DNA from: JBOICV01 sp050740255
GTDB lineage: Bacteria > Pseudomonadota > Gammaproteobacteria > Nevskiales > JBOICV01
DNA: 29,246 nucleotides
Direction: 5' to 3'
Assembly (NCBI GenBank): GCA_050740255.1
Contig: JBOICV010000178.1
Span: forward strand, 1-29,246
Shown here: one piece after another, positions 8,421-16,902 of the stretch
How the letters are laid out: every line of letters starts with the position of its first letter
Numbering within the stretch: position 1 is the stretch's first letter
The notes under the pieces: generated by a model
What the model was told of the DNA's origin: nothing
What the model saw: the letters and a program-made list of their open reading frames with translations, nothing else
Database searches by the model: none
Position numbers and translations under genes: made by a program

Positions 8421-9793
8421 TGTCAGCCTCCGCTGCACCCAAGGCCCCGCCTTCGATGAAAGTATTCGTCCAGACCTGGGGCTGCCAGATGAACGAATAC
8501 GATTCCAGCAAGATGGTGGACGTGCTCGCCAGGGCCGAAGGCACGGTGCGCACTACCACGCCGGAAGACGCCGACATCCTGCTGCTCAACACCTGTTCGG
8601 TGCGCGAGAAGGCGCAGGAGAAAGTATTTTCCGATCTGGGTCGTTTTCGTGAGCTGAAGCAGGCGCGGCCCGGGTTGATTATCGGCGTCGGCGGCTGTGT
8701 TGCCTCACAGGAGGGCGCGGCCATTCGTGCGCGCGCGCCATACGTGGACGTGATTTTCGGACCACAGACCCTGCACCGCCTGCCGGAAATGCTGCGGGAG
8801 CTTCGTCGCACGGGCAAGCCCCAGATTGACATCAGCTTCCCGGAGATCGAGAAGTTCGATCATCTGCCGCCGCCGCGCAAGGAAGGTCCGACCGCGCTCG
8901 TGTCGGTGATGGAGGGTTGCTCCAAGTACTGCACTTTCTGCGTCGTGCCTTACACGCGCGGCGAAGAAGTGTCGCGGCCGTTTGCGGATGTGTTGCGCGA
9001 AGTCATGCAGCAGGAAGAGCAGGGCGTACGCGAAATCACGCTGCTCGGCCAGAACGTCAATGCCTACCGCGGACAGTTACCTCGGGGCGGCAAGGCGGAT
9101 CTGGCGCTGCTGATTCAGGTCATCGCGCAGCTCGACGGTATCCAGCGCATCCGCTTCACCACCTCGCACCCGCTTGAGTTCGACGACCGACTGATTGACA
9201 CCTACGCGCAACAGCCCAAGCTCGCCAACCACCTGCATCTGCCGGTGCAGTCGGGTTCGGATCGGGTGCTCGGCATGATGAAGCGCGGCCACACACGCGC
9301 GGACTACCTCGCGAAGCTGGCGAAGCTGCGCGCGGCACGGCCGGACATTTCGCTGTCGAGTGATTTCATCGTCGGTTTCCCGGGCGAGAGCGAGGAAGAC
9401 TTCGCCGCAACCATGGATTTGATCGAGCGCGTGCGTTTCGATCACGCCTATAGTTTCCTGTATAGCCCACGACCCGGCACGCCGGCGGCCAAGCTGGTGG
9501 ATCGAATTCCGCTGAGCGAAAAGGAGCGGCGGCTGGCGCTGGTGCAGGCGCGCGTGCAGGAATTCGGCCGGGAATATGCGCAGAAACTGGTCGGCACGGT
9601 GCAGCCGGTGCTGGTCGAGCGCCACGCGAGGAAAAACGTGGCCGAACTGGCCGGACGCACGGGCTGCAACCGGGTGGTGAATTTTCCGGGCCCCGAAAAA
9701 CTGGTGGGCCAGTTTGTGGACGTACTCATTACCGAGGTGCGGCCGAATTCGCTGCGCGGGCGTCTCGATCTTCCAGAACAGCAGGCCGCCTGA
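8420..9793 (+). CDS. miaB: tRNA-2-methylthio-N6-dimethylallyladenosine synthase
   Basis: Radical-SAM methylthiotransferase that converts i6A37 to ms2i6A37 in tRNAs reading UNN codons; 457 aa. The N-terminal domain holds Cys22 (WGCQMNE), Cys59 (NTCSVREKA) and Cys93 (GGCVAS), which ligate the auxiliary [4Fe-4S] cluster. The radical-SAM cluster is CSKYCTFC (Cys167, Cys171, Cys174). A TRAM domain forms the C terminus. The first ATG overlaps the previous stop by one base (TGATG). An internal ATG at residue 13 would leave the usual N terminus MKVFVQTWGCQMN and is a fair alternative. It heads the conserved block miaB-ybeZ-ybeY-corC-lnt. Confidence 0.96.
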   Translation: MSASAAPKAPPSMKVFVQTWGCQMNEYDSSKMVDVLARAEGTVRTTTPEDADILLLNTCSVREKAQEKVFSDLGRFRELKQARPGLIIGVGGCVASQEGAAIRARAPYVDVIFGPQTLHRLPEMLRELRRTGKPQIDISFPEIEKFDHLPPPRKEGPTALVSVMEGCSKYCTFCVVPYTRGEEVSRPFADVLREVMQQEEQGVREITLLGQNVNAYRGQLPRGGKADLALLIQVIAQLDGIQRIRFTTSHPLEFDDRLIDTYAQQPKLANHLHLPVQSGSDRVLGMMKRGHTRADYLAKLAKLRAARPDISLSSDFIVGFPGESEEDFAATMDLIERVRFDHAYSFLYSPRPGTPAAKLVDRIPLSEKERRLALVQARVQEFGREYAQKLVGTVQPVLVERHARKNVAELAGRTGCNRVVNFPGPEKLVGQFVDVLITEVRPNSLRGRLDLPEQQAA

Positions 9794-9806
9794 GCAACAC
9801 TTCGCC

Positions 9807-10799
9807 TTGACCGCTGCTCCCGCTGTCGAATTCGATCTGGAACCCGCCAGCACGGCGCGCCTGGCCAATCTCTGCGGCCCGCTGGACGAACATCTGCGCC
9901 ATATCGAACAACGCCTGGGCGTCGAAATTCACAACCGCGGCGCGCATTTCCGGGTGCTGGGTCCGGCCGAGGGCGCGCGTGAGACCAAGCGTCTGCTGAA
10001 ACGCCTGTATAACGATGCGGGGCACACGCCGCTCACGCGCGAAGAAGTGCATCTGGCACTGCAGGAAGCAGCAGCCAAGCTGGTGCTGGAACCCGCAGTT
10101 GAAGCGGGCGCCACCGACGAAATCGTCATCAAGACCCGCCGCGGCATTGTGCGCGGCCGCGGCGCGCATCAGCAGCACTACTTAAAGCAAATCCGTGAGA
10201 GTGATCTGAGCTTCGGCATCGGCCCGGCGGGTACCGGCAAGACTTATCTGGCGGTGGCCAGCGCGGTGCATGCGCTGGAACGCGATGAAGTACGGCGGCT
10301 GGTGCTGGTGCGCCCGGCGGTGGAGGCAGGCGAGCGACTTGGCTTTCTGCCCGGCGATCTGGCGGAGAAAATTGATCCCTATCTGCGGCCGCTGTTTGAC
10401 GCGCTGTACGAAATGCTGGGCTTCGAGCAGATCGCGCGGCTGATTGAGCGCAACGTGATCGAAGTGGCGCCGCTGGCCTTCATGCGCGGCCGCACCTTGA
10501 ATGAATCCTTTGTGATTCTGGATGAAGCACAGAACACGACCATCGAGCAGATGAAGATGTTTCTCACGCGTATCGGCTTCGGCTCGACTGCAGTGGTCAC
10601 CGGTGATATCACCCAGAGCGACCTGCCCAAATCCGAGCGCTCCGGCCTGAAACATTGTGTCGAGGTGCTGAAAGGCGTGCCGGGTATCAGCCTGACCTGG
10701 TTCGACAAGGCGGATGTAGTGCGCCATCCGTTGGTACAGCGCATCGTGCAGGCCTATGAGGAATACGAGGCGCAGGACGGCGCTGCACCCAAGCCGTGA
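9807..10799 (+). CDS. ybeZ: PhoH-like ATPase YbeZ
   Basis: Cytoplasmic P-loop NTPase partnered with YbeY in RNA and ribosome quality control. The product is about 330 aa from a TTG at 9807. No ATG or GTG lies in frame between the miaB stop and the conserved N terminus (EFDLEPASTARLANLCG), so a TTG start is favoured; the frame is open back to 9714 inside miaB. Walker A is GPAGTGKT (139-146), and Walker B is FVILDEAQN (235-243). The KH-like N-terminal region VEIHNRGAHFRVLG is present. The stop overlaps the ybeY start by 4 nt (GTGA), indicating translational coupling. Confidence 0.92.
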   Translation: MTAAPAVEFDLEPASTARLANLCGPLDEHLRHIEQRLGVEIHNRGAHFRVLGPAEGARETKRLLKRLYNDAGHTPLTREEVHLALQEAAAKLVLEPAVEAGATDEIVIKTRRGIVRGRGAHQQHYLKQIRESDLSFGIGPAGTGKTYLAVASAVHALERDEVRRLVLVRPAVEAGERLGFLPGDLAEKIDPYLRPLFDALYEMLGFEQIARLIERNVIEVAPLAFMRGRTLNESFVILDEAQNTTIEQMKMFLTRIGFGSTAVVTGDITQSDLPKSERSGLKHCVEVLKGVPGISLTWFDKADVVRHPLVQRIVQAYEEYEAQDGAAPKP

Positions 10800-11245
10800 A
10801 CCCGGTCCGTATCACGCGCGTCAGCCGTAGCAAAAACTTGCCTTCCAACAGGCAGTTACAGCATTGGGTGGCGGCGGTATTGAAACGCTGCAAGCGAGCT
10901 GAGATTGGCCTTGGGATACGTCTGGTCGGTGCGGCGGAAAGCCAGCGCCTGAATGCGCGTTATCGCGGGAAAGACGGCCCGACCAATGTGCTATCGTTTC
11001 CCTGCGATCTCGCCGTGCCCGAAGCAGCGCCCTGGCTGGGCGACGTTGTGATCTGTGCGCCGGTAGTGGCGCGTGAGGCGCGGACGCAGGGTAAGAATGT
11101 GGTGAACCACTGGGCGCACATGGTGGTGCACGGCGTGCTGCACTTGCTGGGTCACGACCATATCCGGTCGCGCCAGGCGGCCCGCATGGAAGCGCTGGAG
11201 CGGCGCATCCTCGCCGACTTGAAAATTCCCGATCCCTACGAATAA
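10796..11245 (+). CDS. ybeY: Endoribonuclease YbeY
   Basis: Zinc-dependent endoribonuclease for 16S rRNA 3'-end maturation and 70S quality control; 149 aa. The metal-binding motif HGVLHLLGHDH (HxxxHxxxxxH) is intact near the C terminus. The family block NARYRGKDGPTNVLSFP is present. It starts at GTG, overlapping the ybeZ stop by 4 nt. corC begins 8 nt after its stop. Confidence 0.95.
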   Translation: MNPVRITRVSRSKNLPSNRQLQHWVAAVLKRCKRAEIGLGIRLVGAAESQRLNARYRGKDGPTNVLSFPCDLAVPEAAPWLGDVVICAPVVAREARTQGKNVVNHWAHMVVHGVLHLLGHDHIRSRQAARMEALERRILADLKIPDPYE

Positions 11246-11253
11246 GCCGCGTA

Positions 11254-12222
11254 ATGAGCGAAGAGCCGGATAAAGAGTCAGACAAGAAAACCAAAGGCCC
11301 GACTGGCAGCGTTGCCCCGCGCAAACGGGTGCGCGCCAAACCTAAACCGGCCGGGGGTAAGCCCGCCGAGATTGCGCCGGAGAGTACCGACACCTGGGTG
11401 CGCAAGCTCGGCCGCAGCCTGAGCGGCGCGCCGAAGACCCGCGAAGAAATTCTGGAGCTGCTCAAGGAAGCGCAGCAGGAGGCGGTGTTGGACGCGGACG
11501 CGCTGGGCATGATTCAGGGTGTGCTGCAGGTCGGCGACATCCAGGTGCGCGACATCATGGTGCCGCGTTCGCAAATGATCGTGCTGGAGCGCGATGCGCC
11601 ACCGCAGGAACTGCTGCCGCAATTGATTCAATCCGGCCACTCGCGTTATCCGGTGATTGGCGAGAACAAGGATGAAGTGGTCGGCATCCTGCTGGCCAAG
11701 GACTTGCTGCGCCTCGCGCTCGCCAGCGAAGAAGGCGAGGGCAGTGTCGATATCCGCGAGGTGCTGCGGCCGGCGGTGTTTGTGCCGGAAAGCAAGCGCT
11801 TGAATGTACTGCTGAAAGAATTCCGCTCCAGCCGCAACCACATGGCGGTGGTGGTTGATGAATACGGCGGCGTGGCCGGACTGGTCACCATCGAGGACGT
11901 ACTGGAGCAAATCGTCGGCGAGATCGAAGATGAATATGATGAGGCCGAAGGCGCGTTCGTGCTGCGTCAGGACAAGGAGCGCTATCAGGTGCGCGCACTC
12001 ACGCCCATCAGCGAGTTCAACCGCTACTTCAACTCCGATTTCTCGGACGCGGAATTCGACACCATCGGCGGGCTGGTCATGCATGAGTTCGGCCACATGC
12101 CCAAGCGTGGTGAGAGCACGGCGATCGGGCGTTTCCTGTTCAATGTCCAGCGCGCCGACAGCCGCCGCATTCACCTGCTGCAGGTCACGGTGATGCCGGA
12201 GTCGCCCAAGACCTCAGAGTAG
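11254..12222 (+). CDS. corC: CBS-domain protein CorC/YbeX (HlyC/CorC family)
   Basis: Cytoplasmic protein, 322 aa, of the family named for a role with CorA in Mg2+/Co2+ efflux; in E. coli YbeX is linked to Mg2+ and ribosome homeostasis. After a Lys/Pro-rich, charged N terminus (about 55 residues), a CBS pair starts at VRDIMVPRSQM. The second CBS contains MAVVVDEYGGVAGLVTIED. The C-terminal CorC/HlyC domain includes EFDTIGGLVMHEFGHMPKRGE. There are no membrane segments, so it is the short soluble form. Position between ybeY and lnt matches the conserved order. Confidence 0.93.
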   Translation: MSEEPDKESDKKTKGPTGSVAPRKRVRAKPKPAGGKPAEIAPESTDTWVRKLGRSLSGAPKTREEILELLKEAQQEAVLDADALGMIQGVLQVGDIQVRDIMVPRSQMIVLERDAPPQELLPQLIQSGHSRYPVIGENKDEVVGILLAKDLLRLALASEEGEGSVDIREVLRPAVFVPESKRLNVLLKEFRSSRNHMAVVVDEYGGVAGLVTIEDVLEQIVGEIEDEYDEAEGAFVLRQDKERYQVRALTPISEFNRYFNSDFSDAEFDTIGGLVMHEFGHMPKRGESTAIGRFLFNVQRADSRRIHLLQVTVMPESPKTSE

Positions 12223-12229
12223 GTTGCGG

Positions 12230-13705
12230 ATGCTGCTGCGTTGCGCCGCCGCCCTGTTGCTGGGCGGCCTTGCCACCCTCGGGTTTGCCCCCTACCACTG
12301 GCCCGCGCTCACGCTGGTCGGTTTTTTCGGCCTGCTGGAGTTATGGCGCGCTGCAACCCCAGGCCGCGCGGCACTCTATGGTTTTTGCTTCGGCGCCGCG
12401 CATTTCGCCAGCGGCATTTACTGGGTTTTCATCAGCACCTACCGTTATGGCGGCGCACCGGCCTGGCTGTCGGTCTGGCTGGTCATTGTCCTGTCTTGGT
12501 ACATGGCCTTGTATCCCACGCTGGTCGGATGGTGCACCACGCGCTGGCGTGCCAGCGGCGCCGCGTGCTGGGCCTTGCTGCAGGTGCCGGCGGCCTGGGC
12601 GTTTGGCGAACTCGTACGCGGCACGCTGGGCACGGGCTTCCCCTGGCTAAGCCTGGGTTATGCCTGGGTGGACACACCGCTGGCAAAAACGGCGCCGTTC
12701 GCCGGCGTGCACGGCATGAGCTGGCTGGCGGTGCTGGCCGCGGCTGCATTGTGGCTGTTGTGGCGCGGCCTGAAGCGCGAGCGCTGGATCGCGATCATCG
12801 CGCTAGGCGTAACAGCGCTGTCGGCGCTGCTACTGCCTTCGCCATTGCGCTGGACCGAACCGATAGCGGAACCGCTCGCGGTGGGTATCGTGCAGGGCAA
12901 TATTCCGCAGCAACTGAAATGGGACCGCGGCGCGCGAGCGCAGATCAAGCAGCGTTATCTTGAACTCAGCGAGACTTTGGAAGGCGCGCAGCTGATTGTC
13001 TGGCCCGAGGTAGCGATTCCGGCGTCCTACGACGAGGAACAATTGTTCCTCGAACAAACCGCGCAGTGGGCGCAGGCCCGCAATCAAACACTGCTGGCCG
13101 GCGTGCTGTGGCGCAGTGGTGCGACCCTGTACAACACCGTGCTGGCGCTGGGCGCAGGACAGGGCGACGGCGTGTTTTACCTGAAACGTCACCTGGTGCC
13201 CTTCGGCGAATTTTTCCCGATACCGGATTTTCTGCGCCTGATCATGCAGGGTTTGGATCTGGACTACGGTGATTTCACCCACGGGCCGGATGAGCAGCCG
13301 CCGATAATCGTCGCCGGGCAGACGCTGGGTGTTTCAATCTGTTTCGAGGACGCCTTCGGCAGCGAGATTCGCCGTCCCCTGCCTCAGGCCAGCGTGCTGG
13401 TCACGGTCACCAACGACGGTTGGTTCGATGACTCCTCCGCGCCCTGGCAGCATCTGCAGATCGCACGTCTGCGCGCGATCGAGGCCGGGCGTGAGATTGT
13501 GCGGGTGTCCAACCGGGGCGTCAGTGGCGTGATCGGGGCAGACGGAGTATTGCGCGACACCATCGGTTTTCGGGAAACCGGCGCACGGCTGTTACAAGTG
13601 CAAGCCAGAGGCGGAGCGACGCCTTATGTTCGCTTCGGCGATTGGCCACTCTGGCTGCTGAGCGGGCTGCTGCTAGCCGGCAGCTTTTGGCTGTCGCGAC
13701 GCTAG
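12230..13705 (+). CDS. lnt: Apolipoprotein N-acyltransferase
   Basis: Adds the third acyl chain to the N-terminal Cys of outer-membrane lipoproteins, which Lol sorting requires. The product is 491 aa from the ATG; a TTG at 12224 would add two residues. About six to seven N-terminal membrane spans lead to a periplasmic nitrilase domain. The catalytic triad is visible as Glu260 (WPEVAIPA), Lys319 (YLKRHLVPFGE) and Cys371 (SICFEDAF). A final C-terminal helix is present. The gene starts 7 nt after corC. The window also encodes several lipoproteins that depend on it (LptE and the three at 24302-29120). Confidence 0.95.
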   Translation: MLLRCAAALLLGGLATLGFAPYHWPALTLVGFFGLLELWRAATPGRAALYGFCFGAAHFASGIYWVFISTYRYGGAPAWLSVWLVIVLSWYMALYPTLVGWCTTRWRASGAACWALLQVPAAWAFGELVRGTLGTGFPWLSLGYAWVDTPLAKTAPFAGVHGMSWLAVLAAAALWLLWRGLKRERWIAIIALGVTALSALLLPSPLRWTEPIAEPLAVGIVQGNIPQQLKWDRGARAQIKQRYLELSETLEGAQLIVWPEVAIPASYDEEQLFLEQTAQWAQARNQTLLAGVLWRSGATLYNTVLALGAGQGDGVFYLKRHLVPFGEFFPIPDFLRLIMQGLDLDYGDFTHGPDEQPPIIVAGQTLGVSICFEDAFGSEIRRPLPQASVLVTVTNDGWFDDSSAPWQHLQIARLRAIEAGREIVRVSNRGVSGVIGADGVLRDTIGFRETGARLLQVQARGGATPYVRFGDWPLWLLSGLLLAGSFWLSRR

Positions 13706-13743
13706 TCCGTTACCATTAGCGCCCTTTTTTCTGCGGCAGCTTC

Positions 13744-16389
13744 ATGGACGCGCAATATCAGCCTGGCAAGATCGAGCAGGCCGCACAAGCGGACTGGGCG
13801 GCACAGCGCTCGTTCGACGCTATAGAGGATGCAGCGAAACCCAAGTACTACTGCCTCACGATGCTGCCTTATCCGAGCGGCAAGCTGCACATGGGACATG
13901 TGCGCGTTTACACCATCGGCGATGTGATCACGCGATTCCAGCGCATGAATGGCAAGAACGTCCTGCAACCGATGGGCTGGGACGCTTTCGGCCTGCCGGC
14001 CGAAAACGCCGCGATCGCGAACCGCGTGCCGCCGGCGCGCTGGACCTACGACAACATCGCCTACATGAAGGGCCAGTTGCAGCGCCTGGGTTTCGCGCTC
14101 GACTGGCGCCGGGAACTGGCGACCTGCAAGCCTGAGTACTACCGCTGGAACCAGTGGTTCTTCCTGCGGATGCTGGAAAAAGGCATTGCCTATCTGAAAA
14201 CCGGCACCGTGAACTGGGACCCCGTCGATCAGACCGTGCTCGCCAACGAGCAGGTGATTGACGGCCGCGGCTGGCGCACCGGCGCACTGGTCGAGAAGCG
14301 CGAGATCCCGATGTACTACCTGAACATCACGCGCTATTCCGAGGAGCTGCTCGCCTCACTCGACGCGCTGCCAGGCTGGCCGGAGCAGGTCAAGACCATG
14401 CAGCGCAACTGGATCGGCAAGTCGCGCGGCATGGAAATTCATTTTCCAGTTGTTCATCCTCTCCCTTCGGGAGAGGGGCGGGGTGAGGGCGTCTTGAAAG
14501 TTTTCACCACCCGTCCCGACACGCTGATGGGGGCAACTTATGTCGCCATCGCGGCGGAGCATCCGCTGGCGCTGGCAGCGGCGAAGAGCGATTCCAAGCT
14601 CGCCGCGTTCATTGAGGAGTGCAAACGCGGCGGGGTGGCCGAAGCCGATCTCGCCCTGGCCGAAAAGAAAGGTATGTTGACCGGCCGCTTCGTCTCTCAC
14701 CCGATCACCGGCGAAAAGCTGCCGCTGTGGATTGCCAATTACGTGCTGACGGGCTACGGCGAAGGCGCGGTGATGGCGGTGCCGGCGCACGATGAGCGTG
14801 ACTTCGAGTTTGCCACCCAATACGCCTTGCCGATCAAAACCGTGATCCGGCCGGCTGAAATCCCCCCCCACCCCCCTTTACAAAAGGCGGGAGCCCAGAG
14901 CGCAGCGACGGCTGGGGGGATTTTGCCTTTCACCGGCTACGGCAGGCTGATCAATTCAGGTGAGTTCGATGGTCTGGATTTCGAGGCCGCTTTCGCTGCG
15001 ATCGAGGCCAGGCTGAAGGCCCAGAATCTGGGCGCGGCGCGGGTGCAGTTTCGGCTGCGCGACTGGGGTATTTCCCGCCAGCGTTACTGGGGTTGTCCGA
15101 TCCCGATTGTCCATTGTCAGGACTGCGGCGCCGTACCGGTACCCGAAACGGAGCTGCCAGTGGTATTGCCGGAAGATCTCGCGCCGGACGGCAGCGGCAA
15201 CCCGCTCAACAAGCACGGGGCTTTCCTCAAGGCCGACTGTCCGAAGTGCGGCAAGCCCGCGCGCCGCGAGACCGACACGATGGACACCTTCGTGGATTCC
15301 TCGTGGTATTTCATGCGTTATTGCGCGCACGATGCGCCGGCGATGGTGGATGAGCGCGCGCGCTACTGGATGCCGGTGGATCAGTACATCGGCGGCATCG
15401 AACACGCGATCCTGCACCTGTTGTATGCGCGCTTCTGGACCAAGGCGATGCGCGACCTCGGGCTGCTCGCGGTGGACGAGCCCTTCAGCAAGCTGCAGAC
15501 CCAGGGCATGGTGTTGAATCACATCTGGGCACGCCGCCCGACCGAGGGCCGCGTGCAGTATTTCAATCCGGCCGAAATCGAGCCGGCGCGCGATGCGGCA
15601 GGACGGATCACGGGTGGCACGCTTGTCAGCGACGGCAAGCCGGTGGCATACGAGGGGCTCGGCACCATGTCCAAGTCGAAGAACAACGGCGTGGATCCGA
15701 ATGATCTGGTTGGAAAGTACGGCGCCGATACTGTACGTCTGTTCATCATGTTCGCTTCGCCGCCCGAGCAAAGTCTCGAGTGGTCGGATGCCGGTGTCGA
15801 GGGCGCGCATCGCTTTCTAAAGCGGCTATGGGCGATGGTGTATCGGCACCTGGCGAGAGGACCGGCGGGCGCGCTGAACCCGGCGGATTTGAGCACTGAG
15901 CAGAAGACACTTCGCACCAAAACTCACGCGACTATCGCCAAAGTTAGCGACGATATTAGTCGGCGCTATACGTTCAACACCGCCATCGCCGCCGTGATGG
16001 AGCTGGTCAACGCGGTTTACAAATTCGACGATAAAAGCCCTGTCGGCCACGCGGTCGAGCGCGAGGCGGTGGCAGCAGCCATCTTGCTGCTCTCACCCAT
16101 CGTTCCGCATATCGCGGATGCGCTGTGGCGGGGCCTTGGCCACGCCGAGTCCGTCATCGATGCAGCCTGGCCGCAGGCTGATCCCAGGGCCTTGGCGCGC
16201 GACGTCTTGCGTATCGCGGTCCAGGTCAATGGCAAGCTGCGCGGCAATATCGAGATCGCCGCCGATGCCGACGCGGAAGCCGCGCGTCGCGCCGCACTGG
16301 CCGATCCGCAGATCGCCAAATTTGTCGGCGAGGCGGTGATTCGCAAAACGGTGTGGGTTCCCGGTAAGCTACTGAACCTCGTCGTCTAA
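13744..16389 (+). CDS. leuS: Leucyl-tRNA synthetase
   Basis: Charges tRNA-Leu with leucine; 881 aa. The class I signature is HMGH (49-52, in PSGKLHMGHVRVYT), and the KMSKS loop is MSKSK (642-646). A CP1 editing insert, a zinc-type segment (CPKCGKPARRETDTMDTF) and the C-terminal anticodon region are present. It is about 20 residues longer than the E. coli enzyme (860). The excess is explained by two in-frame genomic repeats at 14458-14489 and 14858-14923, which encode low-complexity peptides (HPLPSGEGRGEG and IPPHPPLQKAGAQSAATAGG). Both fall in the CP1 region, and the frame is kept through both. It starts 38 nt after lnt; lptE follows after 12 nt. Confidence 0.97.
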   Translation: MDAQYQPGKIEQAAQADWAAQRSFDAIEDAAKPKYYCLTMLPYPSGKLHMGHVRVYTIGDVITRFQRMNGKNVLQPMGWDAFGLPAENAAIANRVPPARWTYDNIAYMKGQLQRLGFALDWRRELATCKPEYYRWNQWFFLRMLEKGIAYLKTGTVNWDPVDQTVLANEQVIDGRGWRTGALVEKREIPMYYLNITRYSEELLASLDALPGWPEQVKTMQRNWIGKSRGMEIHFPVVHPLPSGEGRGEGVLKVFTTRPDTLMGATYVAIAAEHPLALAAAKSDSKLAAFIEECKRGGVAEADLALAEKKGMLTGRFVSHPITGEKLPLWIANYVLTGYGEGAVMAVPAHDERDFEFATQYALPIKTVIRPAEIPPHPPLQKAGAQSAATAGGILPFTGYGRLINSGEFDGLDFEAAFAAIEARLKAQNLGAARVQFRLRDWGISRQRYWGCPIPIVHCQDCGAVPVPETELPVVLPEDLAPDGSGNPLNKHGAFLKADCPKCGKPARRETDTMDTFVDSSWYFMRYCAHDAPAMVDERARYWMPVDQYIGGIEHAILHLLYARFWTKAMRDLGLLAVDEPFSKLQTQGMVLNHIWARRPTEGRVQYFNPAEIEPARDAAGRITGGTLVSDGKPVAYEGLGTMSKSKNNGVDPNDLVGKYGADTVRLFIMFASPPEQSLEWSDAGVEGAHRFLKRLWAMVYRHLARGPAGALNPADLSTEQKTLRTKTHATIAKVSDDISRRYTFNTAIAAVMELVNAVYKFDDKSPVGHAVEREAVAAAILLLSPIVPHIADALWRGLGHAESVIDAAWPQADPRALARDVLRIAVQVNGKLRGNIEIAADADAEAARRAALADPQIAKFVGEAVIRKTVWVPGKLLNLVV
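14458..14489. repeat. Palindromic genomic repeat inside leuS (first copy)
   Basis: CCTCTCC (14458-14464) pairs with GGAGAGG (14470-14476) around a 5-base loop, followed by a G-rich tail. The tail matches the first 15 bases of the window at 14 of 15 positions. It encodes Pro/Gly/Glu-rich residues within about 239-249, at the start of the CP1 editing region of LeuRS. Confidence 0.65.
14858..14923. repeat. 66-bp element with terminal inverted repeats inside leuS (second)
   Basis: AAATCCCCCC (14858-14867) and GGGGGGATTT (14914-14923) are perfect inverted ends of a segment of exactly 66 bp, equal to 22 codons. The interior has C-rich and GGGAGCCC-like stretches with no LeuRS similarity. Gene sequence typical of LeuRS resumes at GRLINSGEFDGL. 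It looks like a small non-autonomous element that inserted without breaking the frame. Confidence 0.65.
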
Positions 16390-16401
16390 AACATAGCTTT
16401 C

Positions 16402-16902
16402 ATGCGCCTCTTCCACTTCGCCCTAGCGCTGTTGCTGCTGGCATCGAGCGCCTGCGGTTTTCAGTTGCAGGGTCAACGCGAGCTCGCGCCGGAGCTGCGG
16501 AGCGTGAGCGTGGATTTTCAGGCGAAGTATCAAGTCCTGCAGCCGCCGCTGGTGCGCGCTTTGCGCGAGCGTATTGAACGCCACGGCGGCAATGCAAGCG
16601 ACATCGAGAACAGTACGCGCCTGCGCATCAGCACACTGGAGGAACGCGTTCTGCTGCTGTCCGTCAATGCTGCAGGGGAGGTGATCGAATACCTTTACAC
16701 CACCACTGTCGGCTACGAGTTGATCGATGCAGGCAGAATCCGCGTGCCCTATCGCACCTTGTCAGTCAGTCGCGAATATAGCTTCAATAGCCGCGAGGTA
16801 CTGGCGACCGAGGCCGAGGCCGAGCAACTACGCGCGCAAATGCAGAGTGAGTTGGCTGAGCTGATACTGCTACAACTCGAAGCGGAACTGCATAAGAGCT
16901 AA
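16402..16902 (+). CDS. lptE: LPS-assembly lipoprotein LptE
   Basis: Outer-membrane lipoprotein that plugs the LptD barrel and helps place lipopolysaccharide on the surface; 166 aa. A short signal peptide ends in a loose lipobox (ASSAC, Cys18). CGFQLQG follows, as is typical for LptE. Strands such as RLRISTLEERVLLLSVNAAG and the Arg-rich YRTLSVSREYSFN agree with the family. Its position directly after leuS matches the common order leuS-lptE. In E. coli, holA and nadD come next; here the next gene converges on the other strand, and the stop codons overlap by 4 nt. Confidence 0.85.
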   Translation: MRLFHFALALLLLASSACGFQLQGQRELAPELRSVSVDFQAKYQVLQPPLVRALRERIERHGGNASDIENSTRLRISTLEERVLLLSVNAAGEVIEYLYTTTVGYELIDAGRIRVPYRTLSVSREYSFNSREVLATEAEAEQLRAQMQSELAELILLQLEAELHKS

